Shown here: positions 26,884-35,110 of the stretch, one piece after another
How positions within the stretch are numbered: position 1 is the first letter of the stretch
Layout: each line of letters opens with the position of its first letter
Origin: Umezawaea endophytica
Lineage (GTDB): Bacteria > Actinomycetota > Actinomycetes > Mycobacteriales > Pseudonocardiaceae
Assembly (NCBI RefSeq): GCF_025061645.1
Contig: NZ_JANYMP010000002.1
Location: forward strand, 622,494-686,493
Direction of reading: 5' to 3'
DNA length: 64,000 bases
Translations under genes and position numbers: made by a program
Notes under the pieces: generated by a model
Told to the model about the DNA's origin: nothing
Databases searched by the model: none
What the model saw: only the letters and a program-made list of their open reading frames with translations

Positions 26884-28587
26884 CTAGTGGTCGTACTCCC
26901 GGTACTGGTCTCTTCCGGCGTCGGCCAGCTCCACCCACTCTCGCCAGGCGCCTGCGGCTGCTGCTGGTGAGGTCCAGGGGGCTGAGCAGCGGACCAAGCG
27001 GGTTCCTGGGCGGTTCAGCCAGCGCAGTACCAGGCTCGCTTCCTCGGGTGTGGCTCCCCTGAGGGGGCCTTCTCCTGGCAGGACTGTTTCTGCCGAAGCC
27101 ACTAATGCGTCCACGATCGGTAGGTAGCGGGTGCCTCTTTTCGCTACCCCGGCTGAGGCCAGGCGGCCGTGGCGGACTACGGCGAATTCCCAGCCGCCTT
27201 CGCCGTCGGGTCTTGCGGCTACCAGTTCGGCCAATTCGGCCAGTGCGGCCAATCGTTGTCCCCGGTCCAGCACGCGGATCAGGGCGGCCATTCGGTCTCT
27301 GCGGCCCGCGGCTTCCTCGAAGCGGTGTGCTGTGGCGTAGGAGTCCAGTTGGGCGACCAAGCCGTGCAGTGGGGCTACGTCGCGGCCGGCTATCAGTTCC
27401 TGTAGGGCGGTTACGGCTGGGGAGTACTCGACTGCTGTTTGCTTGCCTGCGCAGGGGGCGGCGCAGCGGCCTAGTTCGTGCAGGGCGCAGGGGGTGCCGC
27501 GTTGGACCTTCAGCGGGATTCGTTGGGTGCAGGCGCGGATGGGTAGGGCTTCCAGGACCGCGTCTGCTGCTGTCTCGGCTGCTCGGCGGGATCTGAAGGG
27601 GCCCAGGGCGCCTGTGCGGGCTTCTCGCACCATGGACAGGCGTGGGTATGCCTCCTCCGTCAAGGTGAGCCACCAGGCGTTCTGGGGGTTCTTCGAGCGG
27701 CGGTTGTACGCGGGCTTGTGCGCGGCGAGCAGGCGTAGTTCTCGTACTTCCGCTTCCAGGGAGTGGGCGCACGAGATGGAGTCGACTCGGATGGCCAGTG
27801 CGACCATTTCGCGGAGCCTGGCGCGGCCCTCGCTGGCGGTGAAGTACTGCCGTACGCGTTTGCGCAGGTCTGATGCCGTGCCTACGTACAGGACCTCTTC
27901 GTTCGGGCCGCGGAACAGGTAGACGCCCGGTTCGTGGGGGAGGTGGGCGGCCATTTCCCGTTTGCGTCGTTGTTGGGGGGTTACCTCTGGTAGGTAGGCG
28001 AGCAGCTCCTCCAGGGTTTGGACGCCCAGTGGGCCTACCCGTTCCAGCAGGCGGTGCAGGACCTCGACCGTTGCGCGGGCGTCGTCCAGGGCGCGGTGGG
28101 TCGGGGTGGTGGCGGTGCCGAAGAGTTGGGCCAGTGCTCCCAGGCGGCAGCTCGGTGCCTCGTCGCGGCTGAGGACGCGCCGGGCCAGGCGGACCGTGCA
28201 GACCACGCTCGGTTTCGGCCAGTGGTAGCCGTGGCGTTCGCACGCGGCCTTCATGAAGCCCACGTCGAAGCCGGAGTTGTGCGCCACCAGCACGGCGCCC
28301 GCGGCGAACTCGAGGAACGCGGGGAGGACCACATCCATGCGAGGTGCGCCGGTCACCATGAACTGCGTGATGCCCGTCAGGGCCACGACCTGCGGTGGGA
28401 TGCCCCGCTCCGGGTCCACCAGGGTCGCGAACTCGCCCAGCACCTCGCCGCCGCGGATCTTCACGGCGCCGATCTCGGTGACCGCGTCGTCGTTCGCGCT
28501 GCCCCCGGTGGTCTCCAGGTCGAAGACCACGAACGTCGTGTCGCGAAGCGGGGTGCCCAGTTCGTCGAACGAGAGTTGCGCGTTCAC
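26884..28587 (-). CDS. DEDD 3'-5' exonuclease fused to a UvrC-like GIY-YIG nuclease domain
   Basis: A 567-residue protein. The N-terminal exonuclease (about 10-175) has FVVFDLETTGG (D and E), AHNSGFDVGFM and THRALDDARAT. It is followed by a UvrC/Cho-like GIY-YIG domain (about 215-300) with EPGVYLFRG, VLYVGTASDLRKRVRQYF and the Glu of HSLEAEVREL. The C-terminus resembles the UvrC middle region (CALHELGRCAAPC) and lacks UvrC RNase H features. A role in DNA repair nicking and trimming is likely; Rv2191 has the same architecture. The GTG start at 28587 is inferred from the VNAQLSFDE N-terminus. The 3' third has relaxed G/T-biased third positions facing repeat copy 2. Confidence 0.9.
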   Translation of the reverse strand: MNAQLSFDELGTPLRDTTFVVFDLETTGGSANDDAVTEIGAVKIRGGEVLGEFATLVDPERGIPPQVVALTGITQFMVTGAPRMDVVLPAFLEFAAGAVLVAHNSGFDVGFMKAACERHGYHWPKPSVVCTVRLARRVLSRDEAPSCRLGALAQLFGTATTPTHRALDDARATVEVLHRLLERVGPLGVQTLEELLAYLPEVTPQQRRKREMAAHLPHEPGVYLFRGPNEEVLYVGTASDLRKRVRQYFTASEGRARLREMVALAIRVDSISCAHSLEAEVRELRLLAAHKPAYNRRSKNPQNAWWLTLTEEAYPRLSMVREARTGALGPFRSRRAAETAADAVLEALPIRACTQRIPLKVQRGTPCALHELGRCAAPCAGKQTAVEYSPAVTALQELIAGRDVAPLHGLVAQLDSYATAHRFEEAAGRRDRMAALIRVLDRGQRLAALAELAELVAARPDGEGGWEFAVVRHGRLASAGVAKRGTRYLPIVDALVASAETVLPGEGPLRGATPEEASLVLRWLNRPGTRLVRCSAPWTSPAAAAGAWREWVELADAGRDQYREYDH

Positions 28588-28699
28588 GAGTCGGGAAACT
28601 AATCGAGGGGTACGACATTTTTGATCGAGGGCTCGGTGGAATCGTCGACGCGGGCCATCCAACACGGTGTGCGTGGCTACTGCGCCGTAGCCTGTACCG

Positions 28700-30064
28700 G
28701 TGCACGACCCGAACCCCGAACCCGACGAGCTCGCGCCCCCTGACCTGGAGGACGCCGAGCCGACGCTCGCCGTCGAGTCCACTGTGGACTGGGGTGGGCT
28801 GCCGGACGGGCTGCGGGCCAGGTTGGCGGAGTTGGCCGCCGACGCGCTCGGGGACATGGCCAAGGTCGACGTGCCGCAGTCGCTGCGGTCGGTGGCGCGG
28901 TTCGCGCCGACGAAGCGCGCGCGGCTGGGCGGGTCGTCGCTGATCGCTGGGTTGAAGACGTCGGCGAACTTCCGGACAGCGGTGGTCGAGTGGCTGCGCA
29001 AGAACCGGCCGTCGACGCTGGAGCTGACGGCGCCGGACCCGGTGGCCGCCGCCGCGGCGGCGGTGCTGCTCGGTGACGAGGTGGCGACGCACTACGTGGA
29101 GCTGGTGGCGCGGCGGGCGGGTGACGCGGCGTTGCGGCTGGAGCGGGACGCGGCGGTGCTGAAGGCCGAGCGGATGGACGCCGAGCTGGAGCGGCTGCGC
29201 GCGGAGCGGGCGCAGACGACCGGGTTCGCGGAGAAGATCCGCGAGGAGGCCGAGGTCGAGCTGGAACGCCTGCGCAAGCGGTTGCGCGAGCAGGGTGTGC
29301 GGCTCAAGGAGGCGAAGGACCGGGCGGAGTCGGCGGCGACGGAGGTCGCGCAGGCCCGTGCGGAGGCGCAGGCGCAGTTGGTCCGCCTGACCGCCGAACG
29401 CGACCGGGAACGGGAGCGGGCCGAGACCGAGCGGGCCAAGGCGGCGCGGGCGGAGGCGGACGCGGACGTCGCCCGCCAGTCCGCCCGCGAGGCCAGGCAG
29501 GCCGACGAGGTCCGGCTGGCGCTGCTCGTGGACACCCTGGACGGCGCGGTCAACGGGCTGCGCCGCGAACTGGCGCTCGGGGGCGCCGGGCCGCGCCCCG
29601 CGGACCTCGTGCGCGGCGCCAGCGCGGCGCAGGGAGCGGTCGGGCGGGTCGAGGACCCCGCCGCGCTGGACCGGCTGCTCGCGCTGCCCGCTGTTCACCT
29701 GATCGTGGACGGCTACAACGTCACCAAGACCGGTTACCCGGACCTGCCGCTGTCGGACCAGCGCGACCGGCTGGTGCACCAGCTCGCCGTGCTGGCCGCG
29801 CGCACGGGCGCCGAGGTCACGCTGGTGTTCGACGGCGCGGGCGTGGTCGCCGTGCCCGCCGCCGCGCCGCGGGGCGTCCGCGTGCTGTTCAGCGATCCCG
29901 GAGTGCTCGCGGACGACGTGATCCGGGCACTGGTGACGGCCGAGCCGGAAGGGCGGCCCGTCGTGGTCGTCACGTCCGACCGCGCGGTCGCGGACTCGGT
30001 CCGCAGGCGCGGCGCGCACCCGGTGCCGTCGGCGGTGCTGCTGGCTCGACTCGGTCGGGTTTGA
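28700..30064 (+). CDS. NYN-domain protein with long coiled coil (putative RNA-binding/nuclease)
   Basis: A 454-residue protein. An N-terminal region (about 30-140) of unknown fold precedes a highly charged coiled coil (about 150-290; many ERLRAER/KEAKDRAE heptads) and a C-terminal NYN/PIN-like domain (about 330-454). That domain has HLIVDGYNVTKTGYP, VTLVFDGAG, VLFSDPG-LADD and VVVTSDRAVADSV, the acidic residues expected of a metal-dependent nuclease (YacP/NYN type). Substrate is unknown; RNA is most likely. The GTG at 28700 is only about 15 bp downstream of a plausible promoter, with no clear ribosome site, so the mRNA may be leaderless. It is divergent from the exonuclease gene by 112 bp. 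Confidence 0.85.
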   Translation: MHDPNPEPDELAPPDLEDAEPTLAVESTVDWGGLPDGLRARLAELAADALGDMAKVDVPQSLRSVARFAPTKRARLGGSSLIAGLKTSANFRTAVVEWLRKNRPSTLELTAPDPVAAAAAAVLLGDEVATHYVELVARRAGDAALRLERDAAVLKAERMDAELERLRAERAQTTGFAEKIREEAEVELERLRKRLREQGVRLKEAKDRAESAATEVAQARAEAQAQLVRLTAERDRERERAETERAKAARAEADADVARQSAREARQADEVRLALLVDTLDGAVNGLRRELALGGAGPRPADLVRGASAAQGAVGRVEDPAALDRLLALPAVHLIVDGYNVTKTGYPDLPLSDQRDRLVHQLAVLAARTGAEVTLVFDGAGVVAVPAAAPRGVRVLFSDPGVLADDVIRALVTAEPEGRPVVVVTSDRAVADSVRRRGAHPVPSAVLLARLGRV

Positions 30065-30209
30065 GGCTTTTCTCACCCCTCCGTGCGCCATCCGGACGCC
30101 CAAGGTCACGCTTGTGCATTTTTTCTCGATCACCAGGTGGACGCGGGCGCTCACTTTTCGTAACCTGGCCGAGACCTCGTGGCAGGTGGTCGTCCACCCT
30201 GGACGGCGA

Positions 30210-30335
30210 CACGGGATCACCGCCGAAACGGCCCGTCGGGGAGCCGTGCCGGAGAAGATCGATCTGCGGGCTGTGCAACGGCTCGGCGCGCCCCGCGCGC
30301 CTTGAGTCCCGCCAGCCCCCGGTGGGCGGTTCATC
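30210..30335 (+). ncRNA. Probable c-di-AMP (ydaO-yuaA) riboswitch
   Basis: In the 292-bp gap before the NlpC/P60 gene, ACCGCC (30219-30224) pairs with GGCGGT (30325-30330) as a closing P1. Inside are CGCCGAAAC, GGGGAGCC (30238-30245) and a 3' block CCCGCCAGC...CCCGGTGGGCGG. These resemble actinobacterial ydaO elements (CCCGTCAGCTAA..CCCGGTAGGCG type). GAGCCGT/ACGGCTC (around 30241-30283) and a GGCGCG hairpin add internal stems. This class often precedes cell-wall hydrolase genes. About 110 nt is short for the class. Confidence 0.65.
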
Positions 30336-30356
30336 ACGAAGGAGACATGCGCGACT

Positions 30357-31397
30357 GTGGCGTCGCAACGACTCAAGCGCGGTATGCGCGGGGCGATCGC
30401 AGCCACTGCGGTTGCCGCCGTGGCAGCGAGCATCGCCCCCGCGTCAGCGGTGGCCCAGCCGAACACCCCGGCGACCGCTTCCGAGGCGCTGAAGCAGTAC
30501 AACGAGCTGTCCGAGCAGGCTTCCAAGCTCAACGAGGAGCTCCTCCAGGCCGAGGAGAAGCAGGGCCAGAACCAGGAGGAGCTCGACAAGGCCACGGCCG
30601 ACGTCGCGGCGGCCGCGCAGGTCGGCGACCAGGCGAAGGCCGACGAGGAGACGTTCCGCCAGCAGGTCGACAAGTTCACCGAGGCGTCCTTCGAGGGCGC
30701 GCGGTTCAACCAGCTCTCGGCACTGCTGGTCAGCGACTCGCAGCAGGACTTCCTCAACCGCATGTCGGCGCTCGGCGTGCTCGCCTCGGACAACTTCGAG
30801 GCGCTCGACAAGCTCTCGGGCGCGGTGGAGCAGGCTTCGGACGCGACCAAGAAGGCCACCGAGGCCCAGGCGCGCGCGAAGTCGGCGAACGACGAGGCCA
30901 TCAAGATCACCGAGGACATCAAGAAGCGCGCGGCCGACCTCGACACCCAGAAGAAGGACGTCAAAGCGGCGCTGACCAAGCTGTCGGGGTCCGAGAAGAA
31001 GACGCTGACCGACTCCGGCGACATGAGCGACATCGCCGTGCCGTCGGGTGCCGCGGGCATGGCCGTCGCGTTCGCGCTCAGCAAGCGCGGCGACATGTAC
31101 TCCTACGGCGCGACCGGCCCCGACGTCTGGGACTGCTCCGGCCTGGTGATGATGGCCTACCGGTCGGCGAACGTGAACCTGCCGCGCACCAGCCAGGGCC
31201 AGGGCTCCGCGGGCCGCGCGGTCAGCCGTGGCGAGGTCACCGCGGGCGACATCATCGCCTACAACGGCTTCGGCCACGTCGCGCTGGCGATCAGCAACAC
31301 CGAGGTCGTCCACGCGTCCACCGACGGTGTGCCGGTCAAGATCGTGCCCCTGGACGCTCCGGGCTCGATCTCGGCCATGCGGCGCGTCGCGGGCTGA
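30357..31397 (+). CDS. NlpC/P60 peptidoglycan endopeptidase (RipC-like)
   Basis: Secreted D,L-endopeptidase that cuts peptidoglycan stem peptides. It has 346 residues. The signal peptide is about 1-33 (GAIAATAVAAVAASIAPASAVAQP). A coiled-coil region (about 40-215) with alternating charged/Ala/Gln heptads precedes the NlpC/P60 domain (about 225-346). Catalytic Cys is in DVWDCSGLVMMAY, His in GFGHVALAI, and a third polar residue in VVHAS. The GTG at 30357 has AAGGAG 12 nt upstream. The gene lies behind a probable c-di-AMP riboswitch and is the counterpart of Rv2190c. No dedicated anchoring signal is seen. Confidence 0.93.
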   Translation: MASQRLKRGMRGAIAATAVAAVAASIAPASAVAQPNTPATASEALKQYNELSEQASKLNEELLQAEEKQGQNQEELDKATADVAAAAQVGDQAKADEETFRQQVDKFTEASFEGARFNQLSALLVSDSQQDFLNRMSALGVLASDNFEALDKLSGAVEQASDATKKATEAQARAKSANDEAIKITEDIKKRAADLDTQKKDVKAALTKLSGSEKKTLTDSGDMSDIAVPSGAAGMAVAFALSKRGDMYSYGATGPDVWDCSGLVMMAYRSANVNLPRTSQGQGSAGRAVSRGEVTAGDIIAYNGFGHVALAISNTEVVHASTDGVPVKIVPLDAPGSISAMRRVAG

Positions 31398-31441
31398 GCT
31401 CCGATCCGGTGGAGGCCACCGCACCGACTACTGTCGGGGCG

Positions 31442-32707
31442 GTGGCCTCCACCGCATCACGGGTACGGGCGTTGCTCGTCGCGGCCATCGTCGCGACGTT
31501 CCTCGCCGGGCTCTCGCAGGTCGTCCAGCCGGTCGGCGCGTCGACCCCGCCGCCGCAGGCCGCTCCCGCCGCCGCCGACGTCCGCGCGCCCGTCGTCCGG
31601 GCCCTGCTGGACCGCCGCGCCGCTGCGCTGAGGGACCGCGACGAAGCCGCGTTCCTCGCCACCGTCGACCCGGCCGACCCGGTGTTCCTCGACCACCAGC
31701 GCGACCTGTTCCACAACCTCGCGGGCGTCCCGCTCGCCGAGTGGGGCTACGAGGTCGATCCCGCCGCCCAGACCACGCCGACCGCCCGCCCCGCCGCCGA
31801 CGAACTGTGGGCGCCCGCCGTCCGGCTGAGGTACCGGCTCGAGGGCGTGGACGCCCAGCCCAGCACCCGGCCGATGGGCTACCTGTTCGCCCGGCACGGC
31901 GACCGGTGGCTGCTGGCGTCGGACACGGCCGCGGGGGAGACGTGGCGGGGTCCGTGGGACTTCGGGCCGTGCCACGTGCTGACGTCGCCCTCCGGGCTCG
32001 TGCTCAGCCACCCCGGCGGTGAGGCGCTGGCGGCGCGGGTCCTCGCCGAGTTGGACAGCGCCGTCGCCGTCGTCACGGAGGTGTGGGGCACGGCGTGGCC
32101 GCGCCAGGTCGCCGTGCTGGTGCCCGGTGGGCAGGAGGAGATGCGCGCGCTGGTCGGCCCCGCGTTCGCCGTGGGCTCGATCGCGGGCGTCGCGGTCGCG
32201 GAGCAGATCGACCCCGTCGCGCACACCGCGAGGGGCCAGCGGGTCGTCCTGAACCCCGCCAGCGCCACGGCCCTGTCCCCGCTGTCGCTGCGGGTGCTCC
32301 TGCGGCACGAGATCACCCACGTCGCCGTGCGCGGCAACACCGTCGACGGCGCCCCCATGTGGCTGCTGGAGGGCTTCGCCGACTACGTCGGGTTCCGCGG
32401 CAGCGAGGTCCCGGCGGCCAAGGCGGCACCCGCGCTGGCCGCGAGCGTGCGCACCGCGCTGCCCACCGCACTGCCGTCGGACGCCGACTTCCGCGGCCCG
32501 ACCATGGACCTCGCCTACCAGGAGGCGTGGTCGGTCAACCGCTACCTCGCCGGGTTGCTGGGTGAACCGGGCCTGGTCGCGCTGTACCGGGCGCTGGCCG
32601 CGGAGAAGTCCGATGTGGACGGCGTGCTGCGCGCCGCGATCGGCACCGACCGCGCGGGCCTGACCGAGGGCTGGCGGGAGTTCCTGCGGGCCGAGTTCCC
32701 GCGGTAA
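31442..32707 (+). CDS. Putative secreted/anchored zinc metallopeptidase (gluzincin-like)
   Basis: About 421 residues. An N-terminal hydrophobic segment (about 10-30; LLVAAIVATFLAGLSQVV) suggests secretion or anchoring. The middle has no named domain. The C-terminal part carries LLRHEITHVAV (HExxH) and WLLEGFADYVG, whose Glu is the expected third zinc ligand, matching peptidase-MA-type gluzincins. The start is uncertain: GTG at 31442 is chosen to place the signal near the N-terminus, and GTG at 31409 also opens the frame. It stands between RipC and pimB', both envelope genes. Substrate unknown. Confidence 0.75.
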   Translation: MASTASRVRALLVAAIVATFLAGLSQVVQPVGASTPPPQAAPAAADVRAPVVRALLDRRAAALRDRDEAAFLATVDPADPVFLDHQRDLFHNLAGVPLAEWGYEVDPAAQTTPTARPAADELWAPAVRLRYRLEGVDAQPSTRPMGYLFARHGDRWLLASDTAAGETWRGPWDFGPCHVLTSPSGLVLSHPGGEALAARVLAELDSAVAVVTEVWGTAWPRQVAVLVPGGQEEMRALVGPAFAVGSIAGVAVAEQIDPVAHTARGQRVVLNPASATALSPLSLRVLLRHEITHVAVRGNTVDGAPMWLLEGFADYVGFRGSEVPAAKAAPALAASVRTALPTALPSDADFRGPTMDLAYQEAWSVNRYLAGLLGEPGLVALYRALAAEKSDVDGVLRAAIGTDRAGLTEGWREFLRAEFPR

Positions 32708-32721
32708 GTACGGTAGGTCGG

Positions 32722-33858
32722 GTGCGTCGGACCCTCCTGGTGACCAATGACTTCCCGCCCCGCCCCGGCGGGATCCAGTCCTACCTGCACGCCTTCGCGT
32801 CCAGGCTCCCCGCCGACGACCTGGTCGTCTACGCGCCGTCGTGGGACTCGCCCACCGGCAGCCACCCCGAGTTCGACGCCGCGCAGCCGTTCCAGGTGGT
32901 CCGCCACCCCACCAGCCTCATGCTGCCCACCCCGGACGTCCTGCGCCGCGCAGGCGACGTCGTCCGCGCCGAGGGCTGCGACACCGTCTGGTTCGGCGCG
33001 GCGGCCCCGCTCGCCCTGCTCGGGCCGTCGCTGCGCAGGGCGGGGGTCGAGCGCGTCCTCGCCTCCACGCACGGCCACGAGGTCGGCTGGTCCATGCTCC
33101 CCGGCGCCCGCCAGGCGCTGCGCCTGATCGGCTCGGACGCCGACGTCGTCACCTACGTCAGCAAGTACACCCGCTCCCGGTTCTCCGCCGCGTTCGGCCG
33201 ACTGGCGGCGCTGGAGCACCTGCCGTCCGGAGTGGACACCGACGTGTACCGGCCCGACCCGGCCGCCCGCGCCGAGGTGCGCGCCCGCTACGGCCTCGGT
33301 GACCGGCCCGTGGTGCTGTGCGTGTCGCGCCTGGTGCCGCGCAAGGGCCAGGACGTGCTGATCCGCGCCCTGCCCGCGATCCGCGAGCAGGTCCCCGACG
33401 CGGCGCTGCTCATCGTCGGCGGCGGCCCGTACCGGGCGAAGTTGGAGGCGCTGACCGCGTCCACCGGAGTCGCCGAGCACGTGGTGCTGACCGGGTCCGT
33501 GCCGTGGTCGGAGCTGCCCGCCCACTACACCGCGGGTGACGTGTTCGCGATGCCGTGCCGCACCCGAGGCCGCGGCCTGGACGTCGAAGGCCTGGGGATC
33601 GTCTTCCTCGAAGCGTCGGCGACGGGGCTGCCCGTGGTGGCGGGGAACTCGGGCGGGGCACCGGAAACGGTGCTGGACCACGAGACCGGCCGGATCGTCG
33701 ACGGGCAGGACGTCGCGGAGGTCGCCAGCACCGTCGCCGGACTGCTGGCCGACCCGGAGCAGGCGGCGAAGATGGGCGCGCGTGGCCGCCAGTGGGCGTC
33801 GGAGCGGTGGAACTGGGACGACCTGGCCGCGCGGCTGCGCGGATTGATCAACGGCTGA
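32722..33858 (+). CDS. pimB: GDP-mannose-dependent PIM alpha-1,6-mannosyltransferase (PimB')
   Basis: GT4 glycosyltransferase that adds the second mannose to phosphatidylinositol mannoside at the inner face of the membrane. It has 378 residues. Features are the N-terminal TNDFPPRPGGIQSYLHAFA, the central LCVSRLVPRKGQDVLIRA and IVGGGPYRAKLE, and EGLGIVFLEASATGLPVVAG with the catalytic E-x7-E near residue 288. The GTG at 32722 lies 14 bp after the metallopeptidase stop. It matches Rv2188c in family and place. A 44-bp repeat and a terminator follow. Confidence 0.93.
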   Translation: MRRTLLVTNDFPPRPGGIQSYLHAFASRLPADDLVVYAPSWDSPTGSHPEFDAAQPFQVVRHPTSLMLPTPDVLRRAGDVVRAEGCDTVWFGAAAPLALLGPSLRRAGVERVLASTHGHEVGWSMLPGARQALRLIGSDADVVTYVSKYTRSRFSAAFGRLAALEHLPSGVDTDVYRPDPAARAEVRARYGLGDRPVVLCVSRLVPRKGQDVLIRALPAIREQVPDAALLIVGGGPYRAKLEALTASTGVAEHVVLTGSVPWSELPAHYTAGDVFAMPCRTRGRGLDVEGLGIVFLEASATGLPVVAGNSGGAPETVLDHETGRIVDGQDVAEVASTVAGLLADPEQAAKMGARGRQWASERWNWDDLAARLRGLING

Positions 33859-33859
33859 C

Positions 33860-33947
33860 CTGAGGGCTGACCGAGGGCTGGGCGGCGGCCGATCGAGCGC
33901 TGGTTGAGGGCTGACCGAGGGATGGTCGGCGGCTGTTCGGAAGCTGG
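33860..33947 (+). repeat. Two imperfect ~44-bp tandem units
   Basis: TGAGGGCTGACCGAGGG occurs twice (about 33862 and 33906), each followed by a related GGTCGGCGGC-like segment. They lie between the pimB' stop and the next terminator. No ORF is supported. Confidence 0.6.
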
Positions 33948-33978
33948 CTGGAGGCCGTGGCCGGGCCACGGCCTCCAG
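33948..33978. terminator. Terminator between pimB' and the DUF397 gene
   Basis: A 15-bp complement CTGGAGGCCGTGGCC (33948-33962) pairs with 33964-33978; the centre opens to form the loop. It separates two convergent genes. Confidence 0.85.
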
Positions 33979-33981
33979 CGC

Positions 33982-34161
33982 TCAGCCGTCGAACCGGCCC
34001 GACTTCACGTCCGCCAGGAACGCCGTGAACTCGGCCCGGTCCACACTCAGAACAGGGCCGGATGGGTTCTTCGAGTCGCGCACCGCGTCGAGGCTGTTCG
34101 CCACCTCGACGCAGCTCGTGTTAGCTCCGCTGCTGGTCGACTTCCGCCACGTGACTGTCAT
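33982..34161 (-). CDS. DUF397 domain protein
   Basis: A 59-residue protein starting at ATG 34161: MTVTWRKSTSSGANTSCVEVA, then VRDSKNPSGPVLSVDRAEFTAFLADVK. This is the DUF397 pattern (WRKSSxS, CVEVA, VRDSK) found in abaA/whiJ-type clusters of Actinobacteria. The first 41 bases overlap the end of the upstream XRE gene, so the two are translationally tied. Such pairs behave as regulator plus small partner; a toxin-like or antagonist role is inferred, not shown. It converges with pimB' across a terminator. Confidence 0.93.
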   Translation of the reverse strand: MTVTWRKSTSSGANTSCVEVANSLDAVRDSKNPSGPVLSVDRAEFTAFLADVKSGRFDG

Positions 34162-35002
34162 GGGTCCTCGCGATCCGTTCCGCCTCGCTTCTGATGAGCT
34201 CGGTGGACTGTTCCGGGCTCAACGCGATGCCCAGCAATTCCAGCACGGCCGACTGGTAGACCGCGACGTCGTCCTCATCCGGCACGAAGACGGCACTGCG
34301 GGCGTTCTCCAGGTGCACGACCGACACCCCGCCTTCCATGGTCAGCAGAACGAACGGCCCGTAGAGGCCGGGGTGCCAGTCCGTGCCCGTGGTGACGACC
34401 CTCAGGTCGATCGTGCGAAGACCGCTCATCGCCAGCAGGTAGTCGAGCTGCTCGACGACGACCTCGGGACCGCCGATCATCTGCCGCAGCGCCGACTCAC
34501 CGATCAGCGCGGTGCAGCGGGCCGCCTTCTTGCGGGTCAGGATGTCCTTGCGGCCCATGCGAATCGCGACCCTGGTCTCGATCTCGCCGTCCGGCACTCC
34601 GGCGGCCCGCATGATCGCCCGCGCGTAAGAGCTGACCTGGAGCAGACCGGGGATGACCAAAGGCGACCACTCGACGTAGTCCTGCGTCATCTGCTCGACG
34701 TCCAGCAGCGCCGCGAGTTGAACCGGCTGCTCCGGGAGGTCCGCGCCCTGCCACGGTGATCCGCTCGTGTCGCGGGCCGACTCGATGATCTCGTCCCGCT
34801 CCGCGCCGGTCACACCGACGGCGTCCAGGATCGCCGCCACCTCGTCCTGGCTCGGTACCCGCTCACCGCTCTCGCTGCGGGAGACCACGGACTGGTCCAA
34901 CCGAAGTTGCTTCGCGAGCATCCGCTGGCTGATTCCTGCTGTTTCGCGGGCAGCTCGAAGCTTGGCGCCCAAGGCGATCGCCTTCGGGGTGTTGCGGATC
35001 AT
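34121..35002 (-). CDS. XRE-family regulator with DUF5753 (Scr1/WhiJ-like)
   Basis: A 293-residue protein with an N-terminal XRE helix-turn-helix (about 12-70: LRAARETAGISQRMLAKQLRLDQSVVSRSESG). A C-terminal DUF5753-type domain of about 200 residues follows (DYVEWSPLVIPGLLQVSSYARA..., RMGRKDILTRK...). It is the usual partner of DUF397 proteins in Actinobacteria and is likely a transcription factor for its own cluster. The start at 35002 is an ATG. Its promoter region has an 8-bp-arm perfect palindrome (35066-35092) that is a likely operator. The codon use is somewhat less GC-biased than neighbours, which suggests later acquisition. Confidence 0.93.
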   Translation of the reverse strand: MIRNTPKAIALGAKLRAARETAGISQRMLAKQLRLDQSVVSRSESGERVPSQDEVAAILDAVGVTGAERDEIIESARDTSGSPWQGADLPEQPVQLAALLDVEQMTQDYVEWSPLVIPGLLQVSSYARAIMRAAGVPDGEIETRVAIRMGRKDILTRKKAARCTALIGESALRQMIGGPEVVVEQLDYLLAMSGLRTIDLRVVTTGTDWHPGLYGPFVLLTMEGGVSVVHLENARSAVFVPDEDDVAVYQSAVLELLGIALSPEQSTELIRSEAERIARTHDSHVAEVDQQRS

Positions 35003-35065
35003 GCGGCCAGCCTAAGCGCTTTTCTGACCTGCGGAAGTCCCTCGATCAGGTAATTGACGGCTTCC

Positions 35066-35092
35066 ATGTCCATAGTAATTCTGAATGGACAT
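35066..35092. promoter_or_regulatory. Palindrome, probable operator for the XRE regulator
   Basis: ATGTCCAT (35066-35073) and ATGGACAT (35085-35092) are perfect inverted arms with an 11-bp A/T-rich spacer. On the minus strand TACTAT (35077-35072) inside it could be a -10 element for the XRE gene. It lies between the divergent XRE and 69-aa genes. Confidence 0.65.
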
Positions 35093-35110
35093 TGCAGGTG
35101 GGAGGCATAA

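Noticed and set aside
26810-31096. A 1428-codon minus-strand open frame
   Set aside because: It runs antisense through the NYN and exonuclease genes with no domain; long mirror frames are normal at this GC content.
30179-31441. Long upstream extension in frame with the metallopeptidase
   Set aside because: It covers the riboswitch and RipC in another frame; the protein features begin only after 31442.
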